Source of the DNA: Bacteroidales bacterium
Lineage (GTDB): Bacteria > Bacteroidota > Bacteroidia > Bacteroidales > ML635J-15
Reading direction: 5' to 3'
DNA length: 64,000 bases
Assembly (NCBI GenBank): GCA_031275085.1
Contig: JAISPG010000069.1
Span: 124,001-188,000, forward strand
The first letter of the stretch is position 1, and the number at the start of each line of letters is the position of its first letter. This document shows positions 27,108 to 38,091 of the stretch, one piece after another. The notes beneath the pieces are model-generated. The model searched no databases and had not been told where the DNA came from. It was given only the letters and a program-made list of their open reading frames with translations. Made by a program: the position numbers and the translations under genes.

Positions 27108-28136
27108 ATGCATAAGAGAAAGAATCATCATTATATTCCACGATTTTACCTTAAACGTTTTTCTTCAGATGAGGAAGGTAAAACTATAGGATTATATAAT
27201 CATCAAAATGGAAAATTTATCAAGAATGCTCCTATAAAACATCAAGCAAGTGAAAACTTTTTATATGGCACCGATGACCAGACAGAATCTGAATTAGCAA
27301 AATTAGAAAATGGCATTGCTAAATTATTCTATTATTGGACAGAAGAGAAGATTCTTTTTCCTCCCTCTAATGGAACAAAAGCTTTTTCAGCATTAAAAAG
27401 ATTTATTTTATACCAATTGTATAGAACTCCTAAAGCAGGAAAATATATGTTAGAACACCTTAATGATAGTTTTCATGCCATTCTGCCTTTTGTTGAACCT
27501 GATAAGGTTAAAGAGTTTGAAAATTTAAGTATATCTCATGCAGAACCTACCTTACTAATACTACTTAATTCAGCAGATAAAGAATATCTTTTAGATTATT
27601 TGGATTGTAGATTCATTGTAAATCTAACAGGATTGCCATTTATTTCTTCCGATTCTCCTGTCATCGTATATAATCAATATATGGAAAAAGCAGGTAATTA
27701 TGTTGGAGCTACAGGATTACCTACAAAAGGACTACAAATTTTCTATCCCATTCATCCACGCTTGATGATATGCCTCTATGATCCTAAAGTATATTCTTTC
27801 GGAAATGTAATCAATTGTATTTCTACAGAAAAAATAGAAGATATACATCAATTAAATGCTCTACAGTATTTGAACAGTAACAATCAATTGTTTTTTGATA
27901 ATACAATAATTGAAGGATATATTGTAGATTGTCTTATTAAAGAATATAAAGGCAAGAAAGTCCCCTCGAAAAACATTAATAAACTCATTAAAACACAAGA
28001 AAATGGAGCTCTCTTCTTTATGAGTTCAGAGGATGTCCACATAGATTTAAATTTGTCCTTTTTAGATATAATATGTAAAATTGATAATTCAGAATTTGCT
28101 CCATTAAGACACCCTTCATTAGAACGTAGGAAATAG
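27108..28136 (+). CDS. DUF4238 domain protein
   Basis: I use the ATG at 27108 (MHKRKNHHYIPRFYLKRF) because the family signature K-x-x-HHYIPRFYL begins there and TAnnTTTG boxes lie 29-36 bp (27072-27079) and 13-20 bp (27088-27095) before it. An in-frame TTG at 27093 is less likely. The 342 residues match DUF4238, with the later strand block FIVNLTGLPFISSDSPVIVYN. No enzymatic role is established to my knowledge. Its position beside element scars fits an accessory gene. Confidence 0.8.
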   Translation: MHKRKNHHYIPRFYLKRFSSDEEGKTIGLYNHQNGKFIKNAPIKHQASENFLYGTDDQTESELAKLENGIAKLFYYWTEEKILFPPSNGTKAFSALKRFILYQLYRTPKAGKYMLEHLNDSFHAILPFVEPDKVKEFENLSISHAEPTLLILLNSADKEYLLDYLDCRFIVNLTGLPFISSDSPVIVYNQYMEKAGNYVGATGLPTKGLQIFYPIHPRLMICLYDPKVYSFGNVINCISTEKIEDIHQLNALQYLNSNNQLFFDNTIIEGYIVDCLIKEYKGKKVPSKNINKLIKTQENGALFFMSSEDVHIDLNLSFLDIICKIDNSEFAPLRHPSLERRK

Positions 28137-28415
28137 AATATTACAAGTTATTTTGTTTTCTCCTTTGATTTTTAAGGACTACTTATTTTTGCAGTCTATT
28201 CTCCAAAGTATGGATAGAACGTATGATAGACAGGTTTGATATGCTCGATAAAAAGTAGAACGTTTGATTATGAGTTCATTAGGGAGAGATTCTAATTACT
28301 TTTGATTATAAATTCCTCCATCCTCCGTTTTGTATAAAACTCTCCTCGTTTTGTTTAGTCGCGGAATCAATATTTCATTATACTTTTGTAACTATCAAAT
28401 TAATTACTTTAACGA

Positions 28416-29318
28416 ATGGTTTCAAAAGAGATAATTAAAATAAATACAGTAGAGGAATTTACAGACTTACTCCATATTCCTACCATCGGGCACCCGCTGC
28501 TGAATGTATATTGTCTGACAGGAAAAGAAAGTGATTTCTATATAGGAAAACCTGTGCAGTTAAATCTTTATTCTATTGCCCTGAAAGAGGGATGCAAAGG
28601 CAATACAAAATACGGCTGGCGGAATTATGATTTCAGCAAAGGATTGATGAATTTTTTTGCACCCGGGCAAATACACTCATGGAATGAAAATAGTGACCGT
28701 AGTATTGCGTCGGGTTGGGTGTTGACATTCCACCCCGATTTTATAAGGAAATATCCGCTTGGAGCGAAAATCCGCAAATATAAATTCTTTTCTTACGAAA
28801 CAAACGAAGCCTTGCATATATCCGATGCCGAACGCCTGATGATTGAAAAATTAGTAGAGAATATATATAATGAATGCAGCCGGAATATTGATGAACACAG
28901 TCAGGATATTATTGTATCTCAAATAGAAGTTATGTTGAGTTATGCCGAACGCTTTTATACACGTCAATTTCGGACAAGACACAGTGTAGAGGCCGGCATT
29001 CTGACTCGTTTTGAGGTCATTCTTCACGAACATTTTGCCGAAGAGAGCAATAAGCTCATTTCCGCAAGTGATATTGCTTCGCAGTTATCAATGTCTACCA
29101 GTTATTTGAGCGACCTTCTGCGCAATCTAACCGGAATGAACACCCAACAACATATACATTTACATCTGATAGAAAAAGCAAAAAACCTGTTGCAGACAAC
29201 GAATCTCTCTATAAATGAAATTGCCTATATGTTAGGATTTGAGTATCCGCAATATTTTAACCGTTTATTTAAACATAAAACCGGGCAAACGCCTCTTGAG
29301 TTTAGGAATATGAATTGA
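28416..29318 (+). CDS. AraC-family transcriptional regulator
   Basis: The 300 residues combine a cupin-like sensor half (LYSIALKEGCKG, FFAPGQIHSWNE) with a C-terminal AraC double helix-turn-helix (ASDIASQLSMSTSYLSDLLRNLTG and INEIAYMLGFEYPQYFNRLFKHKTG). A -7 box tacttttg (28381-28388) precedes the ATG by 27 bp. In the 279 bases upstream no other gene is seen, only a short frame (VWIERMIDRFDMLDKK) that may be an element relic. Its target is unknown; no divergent gene is present. Confidence 0.88.
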   Translation: MVSKEIIKINTVEEFTDLLHIPTIGHPLLNVYCLTGKESDFYIGKPVQLNLYSIALKEGCKGNTKYGWRNYDFSKGLMNFFAPGQIHSWNENSDRSIASGWVLTFHPDFIRKYPLGAKIRKYKFFSYETNEALHISDAERLMIEKLVENIYNECSRNIDEHSQDIIVSQIEVMLSYAERFYTRQFRTRHSVEAGILTRFEVILHEHFAEESNKLISASDIASQLSMSTSYLSDLLRNLTGMNTQQHIHLHLIEKAKNLLQTTNLSINEIAYMLGFEYPQYFNRLFKHKTGQTPLEFRNMN

Positions 29319-29327
29319 GGGTGGAGG

Positions 29328-29769
29328 TTGCAAGAAGCTATGAAAAATTACAAGAAGTTAAATAAATAAAGAATAATGGAAAAAACAAATTCATTTATTG
29401 ATTTAATTATGTGGCAAAAATCACATGATTTTGTTCTTGAATCTTATAAGGTTACAGAAAATTATCCTAGGAATGAATTATTCGGACTTGTTTCCCAACT
29501 CAGGAGGGCTGCGATCTCGATCCCTGCTAATATTGCAGAAGGCTATAAACGAAAAGGAAAAATAGAAAAACTTCGATTTTTCAATATCTCACAAGGAAGC
29601 CTTGAAGAATGCAGATATTATCTCATTCTTTCAAAAGACTTAAATTATATTAATAATGAAAAAGCTGGAGGATGCAAGTAAATCATTAAACAGTTACTGT
29701 AAGAAACTATATGAAGATGCCCATCAAAAATAATAAATAACTTCATATAACTTCTATAACTTCTTGTAA
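29328..29769. repeat. Inverted repeats enclosing the four-helix-bundle gene
   Basis: Left arm: ttgcaagaagcta (29328-29340) and ttacaagaagtta (29348-29360). Right arm: taacttcttgtaa (29757-29769), the exact reverse complement of the second, preceded by two more ataacttc units (about 29738 and 29747). The gene at 29376 lies between the arms. Confidence 0.75.
29376..29733 (+). pseudogene. Frameshifted four-helix-bundle (S23/IVP) protein gene
   Basis: The first 95 residues match the four-helix-bundle family first known from 23S rRNA intervening sequences: MWQKSHDFVLESYKV, LFGLVSQLRRAAISIPANIAEG, SQGSLEECRYYL. The frame then ends early at 29681. One frame over, KLEDASKSLNSYCKKLYEDA runs on to a stop at 29731-29733, the normal C-terminus. 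The shift falls in the A-run at about 29659-29663, so it is either a recent mutation or a sequencing error. The gene is enclosed by inverted repeats. Confidence 0.75.
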
Positions 29770-29810
29770 CTATTTACAACATAACAACCAATAATGAATA
29801 ATTCAAAACA

Positions 29811-30590
29811 ATGACTATATTATATTTTACATCAACAGGCAATTGCCTGCAATTAGCAAAAAAGATCGGAGGAATACAGCTATCGATACCACAAATGATA
29901 AAAGAGAACAAATATCATTTTGAAGACGATGCAATCGGATTGATTTTTCCGGTTTATGGATTCGGATTGCCAAAGATCGTAAAGCGTTTTCTTGAAAAAG
30001 CAAGTTTTAAAGCACAATATACTTTTGCTGTTGGAACCTATGGGAACACTCCCGGAGCTGTTATGTTCAACCTCCATAAGTTTGCTGTAAAACGGGGAAT
30101 AACGTTTGATTACATGAATGAATTGCTTACGGTAGATAATTATTTACCGGTCTTTGATGTAAACGATCAAATAGCCAGGCTTCCGGAAAAGAAAACCGCA
30201 GAAAATATTGAAAAGATCGTTTCCGACATTCACAACCGCAAAACTAATTTGCCCAAAGCCTCTGTTTCTCTAAAAGTATTGACAGCATTCATACAAAGTA
30301 TGAGCGGTGTTTTTAGCTCCGGCAAAGCTGCACAAAAGTTTATTGTGAACGAAAAATGTAAACATTGCGGAATTTGTACTAATGTTTGTCCCGTCAGTAA
30401 CATAAACATTGCTGATAAAGTTGTGTTTTCCGACCGGTGTGAGTCCTGCTTTGGATGTGTGCATCATTGTCCGGCTAACGCAATACATCTCAGAAATGAA
30501 AAAAGCACAGCCAGATACCGCAATGCAGAAGTAACATTAAAAGAAATACAAAACGCAAATTGTCAAAACGGCCTTGCAAAAAGGATATAA
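29811..30590 (+). CDS. EFR1-type ferredoxin with flavodoxin-like domain
   Basis: The 259 residues begin with a flavodoxin-like FMN-binding loop (MTILYFTSTGNCLQLAKKI) and GLIFPVYGFGLPK. They end with two 4Fe-4S cluster motifs, CKHCGICTNVCP and CESCFGCVHHCP. This is the EFrodoxin/EFR1 family, a cytoplasmic electron carrier or oxidoreductase that links a flavin to two clusters. It is followed 40 bases later by the phosphoesterase gene. Partners are unknown. Confidence 0.9.
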   Translation: MTILYFTSTGNCLQLAKKIGGIQLSIPQMIKENKYHFEDDAIGLIFPVYGFGLPKIVKRFLEKASFKAQYTFAVGTYGNTPGAVMFNLHKFAVKRGITFDYMNELLTVDNYLPVFDVNDQIARLPEKKTAENIEKIVSDIHNRKTNLPKASVSLKVLTAFIQSMSGVFSSGKAAQKFIVNEKCKHCGICTNVCPVSNINIADKVVFSDRCESCFGCVHHCPANAIHLRNEKSTARYRNAEVTLKEIQNANCQNGLAKRI

Positions 30591-30630
30591 TTTGCATTTA
30601 AGAATTATAATTTAAAACATAAACAGAACA

Positions 30631-31746
30631 ATGAAATATTCAGTCATGATAATATTCCTCGTCGTTTTTCTTGCTCTAATTACAGGAGCAATTATTTATT
30701 TATCAAACAGATTCGCTCTGTTCTTCCCAGCCATACCTAAAAGATCATGGTTGTGGGGATTTTCTATTTTATTGGTTGCCACTTTTGCCAGCGCAATGAT
30801 CTTTACCACAACGACCAATCCGGCAGGTCGATATTTCTCCATTTTTGCGGGAATTGTTTGCAGTATATTGATATTTTTACTGTTATCTGTGGCAATTACC
30901 GATTTGCTCTCTCTATTATTCAAATTTTCGCCTCAAATAAGGAGGGATGTTTCTCTTGGTTTAACCTTATTGCTCACCATTTACGGAGTTTGGAATGCTT
31001 ATTCAATTAAGGTAAAAGAAGTAACAATCCCTATAAAAGGATTGACAAAAGAAATTCGAGCCATACACCTGACCGATGTCCATTTGGGAAATTTACGCGG
31101 AGAAAAGACAGTTGAACGGATTGTACAGAAAATAAACAAATTAAATCCGGATGTCGTTTTCAATACCGGCGATATGTTTGACGGAAAAACACATTTCAGC
31201 TCCAAAAATGATGTGCTTTCCGCTTTTCGAACAATGGAAGTTCCACATTATTTTGTTTATGGCAATCATGATGAACATGTGGGTGTAAGTGAGGTAATTA
31301 TGAGAATGAAAAATGCAAACATCAACGTATTGCTGAATGAAATCGCCTATTTTGGAGAATTGCAAATCATCGGTCTCAACAACATGCTTCCAGACAATAC
31401 TACTTTTGATCCTCATACCACAGATACTTCCCAAACCATAGAGAAGGCGTTGAATAAATTTATTATAAAAGACATGCCTACCATTGTTCTCCACCACCGT
31501 CCCGACGGCGTGAAATATATGCAGGAAAAAGGAGTGGATCTATTATTAACAGGACATACCCACGCTGGACAGATATTTCCGTTTACGCTCATTGCCAAAC
31601 TGATGTTCGGCTACAACCGCGGACTTTACAAATACGAGGATATGACTATTTATGTTTCCCAAGGTATCGGAACAATTTTTGCACCAGTCCGTTTGGGAAC
31701 ACGTAGCGAGATGACGCTGATTAAATTAGTACCGGAAAATAATTGA
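30631..31746 (+). CDS. Membrane-anchored metallophosphoesterase (YkuE-like)
   Basis: The 371 residues have four N-terminal membrane segments (about 1-125), then a calcineurin-type phosphoesterase domain. Metal ligands are visible in HLTDVHLGN, NTGDMFDG, VYGNHDEH, LHHRPDG and LTGHTHAGQ. YkuE-like enzymes hydrolyse phosphodiesters or pyrophosphates of lipids at the membrane. It lies 40 bases after the EFR1 gene and is probably in the same transcript. Confidence 0.88.
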   Translation: MKYSVMIIFLVVFLALITGAIIYLSNRFALFFPAIPKRSWLWGFSILLVATFASAMIFTTTTNPAGRYFSIFAGIVCSILIFLLLSVAITDLLSLLFKFSPQIRRDVSLGLTLLLTIYGVWNAYSIKVKEVTIPIKGLTKEIRAIHLTDVHLGNLRGEKTVERIVQKINKLNPDVVFNTGDMFDGKTHFSSKNDVLSAFRTMEVPHYFVYGNHDEHVGVSEVIMRMKNANINVLLNEIAYFGELQIIGLNNMLPDNTTFDPHTTDTSQTIEKALNKFIIKDMPTIVLHHRPDGVKYMQEKGVDLLLTGHTHAGQIFPFTLIAKLMFGYNRGLYKYEDMTIYVSQGIGTIFAPVRLGTRSEMTLIKLVPENN

Positions 31747-31776
31747 ATTGTAAACTACTAAAGAAAATTTAATGTT

Positions 31777-32304
31777 CTATTCCCCTGTTGCATAATAGAC
31801 CTTATCTCTGACTTTTATCAGATAATCTTCCAGATTTTCTACCGGTTGAGTTCCCATAAACCATAACGGATGGCCACCTTCGCGAACTTCGGAAAGGATT
31901 TCAGGGTCATTAGCTAATTCACTGAACCCATTTCTTTTATAGAAATTTAATCTGCGGGTTGTTATTTCATCATATGGAATTTCAGATTCAAGAAAAACCG
32001 GTTTGTGCAGATTGGCTGCAGTCCAATCCAATACTTGCTGACCAATTTTTCTGTTACGCATTTCAGGACGAACGGCAATAAAATGAATGTAATAAGCATC
32101 CTCTAAATCCCAATAAATGAAAAATCCGGCTAATTCATCATTTTCATAAATGGCATTAAAGTGCATAAACCTGGCATTATCTATTAAATTAGCCCACAAA
32201 GTAGTTTTGTAAAACCTTTCGTATTCCGGAAATATATCGTTATGGAGATCAATAAGCTTTTGTGCTTCGGAATCGTTGCTGCATGTTATTCGTCTAAGTT
32301 TCAT
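31777..32304 (-). CDS. GNAT-family N-acetyltransferase
   Basis: The 175 residues have the GNAT core: strand FFIYWDLEDAYYIHFIAVRPEMRNRKIGQQVLDW with the acetyl-CoA pyrophosphate loop (R-N-R-K-I-G-Q), then RRLNFYKRNGF. The substrate is unknown. It is a single gene. The 273 bases upstream to the AraC stop at 32578 hold no visible gene. Confidence 0.85.
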   Translation of the reverse strand: MKLRRITCSNDSEAQKLIDLHNDIFPEYERFYKTTLWANLIDNARFMHFNAIYENDELAGFFIYWDLEDAYYIHFIAVRPEMRNRKIGQQVLDWTAANLHKPVFLESEIPYDEITTRRLNFYKRNGFSELANDPEILSEVREGGHPLWFMGTQPVENLEDYLIKVRDKVYYATGE

Positions 32305-32577
32305 AACCTGTTGAAATTGAAATAGTATTTAGTGAAATTTTACAAAAGTAAAAAAACATCTTCATTGCCGGCTAGTTAGTAAACTAAAAAAAACAGTTTT
32401 AATTTTACTTTGCGGCAATTACAACTATTTGTATCTGCAATAATGGACTACAAATTTGTTATCTTCAAATTGGAAGCGACAAATGAAACTGCTGCTATAA
32501 ATTACACGTCTGTGCGGTAGTTATATACCATTCGTTTTTTTGAAAAATTAAAACCACTTTTCTCGGACTTTTTCAAT

Positions 32578-33405
32578 TTACGCCAAACTACTCGGAGCTA
32601 TTCCATATTGCTTTTTAAAAGCCGATGAAAAATGGGATAAATTCTTGAAACCAACTTCCTCGTACACGTCGGAGACTGTTTTTCCTTTTTCCTGAAGTAT
32701 CTCGTAAGCAGCTTTTAGTCTTCTGCTTATCAGCCATTTTTCGGGAGATAATTCACTTATCTTTTTAAAATCCCGTTTAAAAGTGGATAAACTGCGACCT
32801 GTAAAAGATGCTATTTCTTCCATCGACAGATCGTACATATAATTTTTATTCATAAAGTCGAAAATATCGATTTTCCAAGGTTCGGTAAAATCAAATAGTG
32901 TGGCGTAAAACCGCTCATCAATACGCAACAAGGCATGAAGACCTTCCAGCATTTTCAGACACATAATGTCGTCCGAAGGCTTGATTGAGGAATCGAAATA
33001 AGGCGTAATCGACAGAAAAAGTCCTTTAATATCGGGCGTGTCGGGTAATTTGATTACGCTCTCTTTGTGTTTCCTCGCTTCAATGGGCAATTCTCTTTTC
33101 TCAAATTTCTGTAAAACGCTACGCAGGAAATCACGCTTGTAACAGATGAATATTCCCATAAACGGTTCGCCATTTTTTGGCTGTTTCGTCATTTCCACAC
33201 GGTTATCCCGCCGCAAAAACACACATTCTCCCGGACGTACTACCGTTTTCTTTTTCCCTTCTACCAGTACATATTCGCCGGAATAAACATAAACGAGAAA
33301 ATGGTCGCGTACCATCTTCGTACACATACAATTATCGCTGAAAAAGTAGCTATATATAATGTCTGAATAGTTGAAAGTGACGTATTCCTCGTTTTTTGTT
33401 TCCAT
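32578..33405 (-). CDS. AraC-family regulator closing the redox operon
   Basis: The 275 residues have an N-terminal cupin-like domain (LVYVYSGEYVLVEGKKK, GECVFLRRDNR) and a C-terminal AraC domain (LSMEEIASFTGRSLSTFKRDFKK; VSDVYEEVGFKNLSHFSSAFKKQYG). It is the last gene of the run 37845 to 32578, 19 bases after the flavodoxin gene. It probably regulates that operon, and itself, in response to a reactive or aromatic compound. Confidence 0.88.
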   Translation of the reverse strand: METKNEEYVTFNYSDIIYSYFFSDNCMCTKMVRDHFLVYVYSGEYVLVEGKKKTVVRPGECVFLRRDNRVEMTKQPKNGEPFMGIFICYKRDFLRSVLQKFEKRELPIEARKHKESVIKLPDTPDIKGLFLSITPYFDSSIKPSDDIMCLKMLEGLHALLRIDERFYATLFDFTEPWKIDIFDFMNKNYMYDLSMEEIASFTGRSLSTFKRDFKKISELSPEKWLISRRLKAAYEILQEKGKTVSDVYEEVGFKNLSHFSSAFKKQYGIAPSSLA

Positions 33406-33424
33406 ATTTTTCGTTTTTACGCCT

Positions 33425-33997
33425 TTAATCTTTCATACTTTTTACCCAAGCTTCAATATCCGTTTCCGTTGGATGTCCGGAAAAGACTTTACCTTCCTTG
33501 ATAATTGTTTTTGGGGAACAACTTCCTTTCAGGTCTTCAACGGTCTTCCCGAAACCACTACCACCGGAGGTCGCAAAAAGGATCACAGTTTTTTCCGAAA
33601 AGTCATAACTCTCCAAGAAAGTGTTGATAATCGTTGGAGCAACATACCACCAAATGGGGAAACCGACATATATGACATCGTAGTTTTCGATTTTCGCATT
33701 TTTATCTGCGATTGCCGGACGAGAATTCTTGTCTTGCATTTCAATGGTGCTGCGGCTTTCTTTGTCATGCCAGTCTAGGTCAGCGGATGTGTATGGAACC
33801 TCGGGTTTAATTTCGTAGATGTCCGCATTTGTGATTTTCGAGAGCTTTTCCGCAACCGCTTTTGTAGTGCCTGTTGCTGAGAAATAAGTGACTAAAACTT
33901 TCATTTCGTTATTTGTTTTTGGGGTTTGTGCATTTGTGCAACTTGAAAATAAAAATATAATTGCCAATGCTGATAATACTAAATGTTGTTTGCTCAT
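33425..33997 (-). CDS. Exported flavodoxin
   Basis: The 190 residues have a signal peptide with a lipobox-like SSC (about residue 20). A flavodoxin domain follows, with the FMN phosphate loop VTYFSATGTTKAVAEKLS, the VGFPIWWYVAPTIINTF strand, and ATSGGSGFG. It is unusual that the flavodoxin appears to be exported and lipid-anchored. In the operon it sits beside an aldo/keto reductase and upstream of the regulator. Confidence 0.87.
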   Translation of the reverse strand: MSKQHLVLSALAIIFLFSSCTNAQTPKTNNEMKVLVTYFSATGTTKAVAEKLSKITNADIYEIKPEVPYTSADLDWHDKESRSTIEMQDKNSRPAIADKNAKIENYDVIYVGFPIWWYVAPTIINTFLESYDFSEKTVILFATSGGSGFGKTVEDLKGSCSPKTIIKEGKVFSGHPTETDIEAWVKSMKD

Positions 33998-34008
33998 AAT
34001 CTATTTTT

Positions 34009-35080
<1,072 letters not shown>

Positions 35081-35081
<1 letters not shown>

Positions 35082-35746
35082 TACTTGATTATTTTTTTTG
35101 TTAATATTCTATTTTTGCCGAAATCAATTCTCAACAAATAAATACCGGAAGCCAGATTTCCTGTGTAAATACTTTTTTCTTTCGACTGTGAAATAATAGT
35201 ACCGTTCAGGCTTATCAGCGATAATTGTTCAAACTCGCCGGAAACATGGAGATAATCCGATACCGGATTTGGAAAAATAAGCTCATCTTGGTTTTCCTTA
35301 ACATTATTTATGCCTGTTGTCGAATTTTGAACTTCAAATTTGATTTCTACATTTCCCGAACCCAGGGCTTCCCGCAATCCGTTTGTGTTATCTATGCGTC
35401 CCAATTTCATATAATTATAAGAAGTTGAACGTGTGGTGCAAAACAAGACCAAACAATTTGAAGACCAAATCATCAAATCGCCTTCGTAGGTTGTGCCGAC
35501 ATTTTCAGCCTTTCCAGGTAGATTTTGAGGCAGATAATAATATTTTTCATAACCGCCCATTTCACTTATATTGATAGTCATCGGCAATAACGAAATGAAC
35601 GTTTGTGCAGTTTCATTATCATAAAGTGTAGCCGTAAATTCTTTGTCTCCTACCGTTATTTTCAATTTTGCATCTAAATTCTGTGCTTCCACATCTTTTT
35701 GGCAACTCATCATGGTAAGCATAAGAAATATTATTACTTTTCTCAT
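35081..35746 (-). CDS. Cyclophilin-like-fold protein with type IX secretion signal
   Basis: The 221 residues have a signal peptide with a lipobox-like MSC, then a cyclophilin-like domain (about 25-135: LKITVGDKEFTATLYDNETAQTF, LPMTINISEMGGYEKYY). The C-terminal type IX sorting domain (about 155-221) has FPNPVSDYLHVSG, the LLRID strand and a basic end. It is therefore probably sent across the outer membrane. Combining this intracellular-type fold with T9SS export is uncommon. It sits in the redox operon. Confidence 0.85.
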
Positions 35747-35748
35747 TT

Positions 35749-36312
35749 CTATTTTGTTTTAATCTTTCGGATAACTTTCGCAGGAACTCCACCTACAATC
35801 ATATTGTCTGGAACATCTTTTGATACCACAGCCCCTGCGGCTACTATCGCATTTTCCCCGACGGTAACTCCCGGCAGAATTGTAGCCGAAGCACCGATCC
35901 ATGCTCCTTTTTTAATATGAATAGGCTTTGCGTAAACATACCTGCGAAGTTCTGGATTTTCTGGGTGGTTCTCCGTGATGAGGTTCGCTTTGGGACCAAT
36001 CAACACTTTATCTTCGATGGTGATGCCACCTCTGTCCATAAACGTACAGCCCATATTGATAAAAACTTCTTTGCCAATAGTAATGAATTTTCCCCAATCC
36101 GTATAGAAAGGAACACAGACTGTAGTGCTTTCGTCCACTGCTATACCAAGCAGTTCGCCAAGTTTTTCTCTGATTAGCGGCAAGTCGTAAGGAAGTTTGT
36201 TCAGTTCGATTGTTTTAGTAAACGCCCAATTAATTTGTTCTTGTACTTTATAATATTCGGGATCATCGAGTTTAATAATCTCCCCGGCACGCATTCTTTC
36301 AAATATATCCAT
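35749..36312 (-). CDS. Maltose/galactoside O-acetyltransferase family protein
   Basis: The 187 residues carry a left-handed beta-helix of hexapeptide repeats ([56 protein letters not shown]). The family's N-terminal [14 protein letters not shown] segment and the catalytic-type histidine in ITENHPENP are present. It should acetylate a sugar or related hydroxyl with acetyl-CoA. Its start shares a base with the upstream stop. Confidence 0.9.
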   Translation of the reverse strand: MDIFERMRAGEIIKLDDPEYYKVQEQINWAFTKTIELNKLPYDLPLIREKLGELLGIAVDESTTVCVPFYTDWGKFITIGKEVFINMGCTFMDRGGITIEDKVLIGPKANLITENHPENPELRRYVYAKPIHIKKGAWIGASATILPGVTVGENAIVAAGAVVSKDVPDNMIVGGVPAKVIRKIKTK

Positions 36313-37370
36313 TACTTCAGGTTTTCATTAAAGAACAATTCTAACTTATCAAAAGGAATCACATCGATCCGGTCGTACAAATCAACATGAACCGCATTCG
36401 GAATAATCATCAACTCTTTAGGTTCGGAAGCCGCATTGTAAGCATCTTCGCTGAAATAGCGGGAATGTGCCTTTTCTCCCGCAATCAGTAAAATTGTTCT
36501 TGGTGCAATCTCTTTGATATAGGTTAAAATTGGTATATTCATAAACGATAAGACATTGGTTGCTGTCCACGAACCATTTGAGTTTATTGACCGTGAATGA
36601 AAACCACGTTTTGTTTTGTAATAGTCAAAGTAATCTTTCACAAATTGAGGTTCATTGCCTTCTATTTTGTCCGGCAATCCTTTAGGAGCTAAAGCCGGTG
36701 TTCCATTTTCCGCATCTTTCCAACGTTGTTCGCATAATTGTTCTAATGTTCGAGTTCGTTGTTCTAATGTTGTGGCATCAAAATAGCCTTTTGCGTTGAC
36801 TCTTGACATATCGTACATACTTGCAGTTGCAACAGCTTTTATACGTTTATCAACTGCGGCAGCGTTAAGTGCAAATCCTCCGAAACCGCAAATGCCAATA
36901 ACGCCTATTCTTTCTCTATCGACATTTTTCTGCGTACCCAAAAAGTCTACCGCCGCACTAAAATCCTCCGTGTTAATGTCGGGTGATGCTACGTGACGAG
37001 GTTCGCCGCTGCTTTCTCCGGTATAAGACGGATCGAAAGCAAGCGTAATAAAACCGCGTTCTGCCATATTTCGGGCATAAAGTCCTGAAGATTGTTCTTT
37101 TACCGCGCCAAAAGGTCCGCTGACGGCAAGCGCTGCTAATGGCTCATTGCCATGATTTTTCGGAATGTATAAATCGCCCGTTAGCGTAATTCCGTAACGG
37201 TTTTTGAAAGTTACTTTTTGACGGGTAACCTTATCTCCTAATTCAAAAGTATATTCTTCGTTCTTTGTTGTATTGTTCATATTCACTGAATTTTGATTGT
37301 TTGTACTTTGCCGGCAGGATTCTCCCGAAAGCATTAAAACTATTATTACTAAAATGGATAATCTTTTCAT
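36312..37370 (-). CDS. Exported alpha/beta hydrolase (dienelactone hydrolase-like)
   Basis: I start at 37370 ([16 protein letters not shown]) because it gives a signal peptide with a lipobox (GESC) and a 4-base gap from the previous gene. A longer frame to 37493 would lie within that gene. The 352 residues show the oxyanion region [11 protein letters not shown], the nucleophile elbow GICGFGG with cysteine in place of serine, as in dienelactone hydrolases, an acid region [13 protein letters not shown], and the histidine in [10 protein letters not shown]. Confidence 0.85.
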   Translation of the reverse strand: MKRLSILVIIVLMLSGESCRQSTNNQNSVNMNNTTKNEEYTFELGDKVTRQKVTFKNRYGITLTGDLYIPKNHGNEPLAALAVSGPFGAVKEQSSGLYARNMAERGFITLAFDPSYTGESSGEPRHVASPDINTEDFSAAVDFLGTQKNVDRERIGVIGICGFGGFALNAAAVDKRIKAVATASMYDMSRVNAKGYFDATTLEQRTRTLEQLCEQRWKDAENGTPALAPKGLPDKIEGNEPQFVKDYFDYYKTKRGFHSRSINSNGSWTATNVLSFMNIPILTYIKEIAPRTILLIAGEKAHSRYFSEDAYNAASEPKELMIIPNAVHVDLYDRIDVIPFDKLELFFNENLK

Positions 37371-37374
37371 TCGC

Positions 37375-37845
37375 TTATTGTTTATAATTATTGTAATCTT
37401 CGTCCGAAACTGAGTCATACCAAACCGCAACGCCTTTTTCTGCCTGTGTTGTGATACCAATATGGATGAACTCACTGTCGGGAGCAGCACCATGCCAATG
37501 AATAATATCCGGTTTTATTTCTACCACATCACCCGGTTGAAGTAATTGTATCGGCTTGCCTTTTTCCTGATAATATCCTTTGCCGGAAGTAACCAATAAA
37601 AGTTGACCGCCCGGGTGCGAATGCCAATAATTGCGGCATCCCGGTTCAAAAGTTACATTATAAACCTGCGTGTCAAATGTCTTGTCATCACTTACAAGCA
37701 TTTCTACCCATGCCGTACCTGTGAAGTAGGCTTCTGCTTTTTGCCCTTTCGGGAAAATTTCTTTCATTTCCATGGATTTTTTATTATTACAAGAGGTTAC
37801 TATTAAGGTTGTGAAAACCAATATTATTATTGTTGATTTTTTCAT
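37375..37845 (-). CDS. Cupin-domain lipoprotein
   Basis: I start at 37845 (MKKSTIIILVFTTLIVTSC), which gives a lipoprotein signal with cysteine at about residue 19. The 156 residues contain one cupin: HSHPGGQLLLVTSGKG-YYQEKG (metal-binding histidines) and PGDVVEIKPDIIHWHGA. It is the first gene of the eight-gene operon running to 32578. It probably binds a metal and acts on, or senses, a small reactive molecule. Confidence 0.87.
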   Translation of the reverse strand: MKKSTIIILVFTTLIVTSCNNKKSMEMKEIFPKGQKAEAYFTGTAWVEMLVSDDKTFDTQVYNVTFEPGCRNYWHSHPGGQLLLVTSGKGYYQEKGKPIQLLQPGDVVEIKPDIIHWHGAAPDSEFIHIGITTQAEKGVAVWYDSVSDEDYNNYKQ

Positions 37846-38024
37846 TACATTTTTTATTTTAAGTTTATACTTGAATCTACAATGCAAAGGAAAAACAAAA
37901 TTTTCAAAGTGATTTTGGTGAAAAGCTCAAATTATTTTGGTGAGAAGGTCAATTATTTTGGCTATTTTTCAGAATGATTTAGCAACAGAAGTTTGTCTTT
38001 TCTTGCAGTCAACCGGGAATGAAA

Positions 38025-38056
38025 AAAGCCTACAAACCAATGAATTTGTAAGCTTT
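38025..38056 (-). terminator. Hairpin terminator after hipA
   Basis: AAAGC-c-TACAAA (38025-38036) pairs with TTTGTA-a-GCTTT (38045-38056) with one mismatch and an 8-base loop. On the minus strand it is followed by a T-run, fitting termination of hipBA or of the lost tRNA whose end lies at 38092. Confidence 0.6.
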
Positions 38057-38091
38057 GTCTTATTTTTGTCGGTTGTTGTCTTCCTACATCA

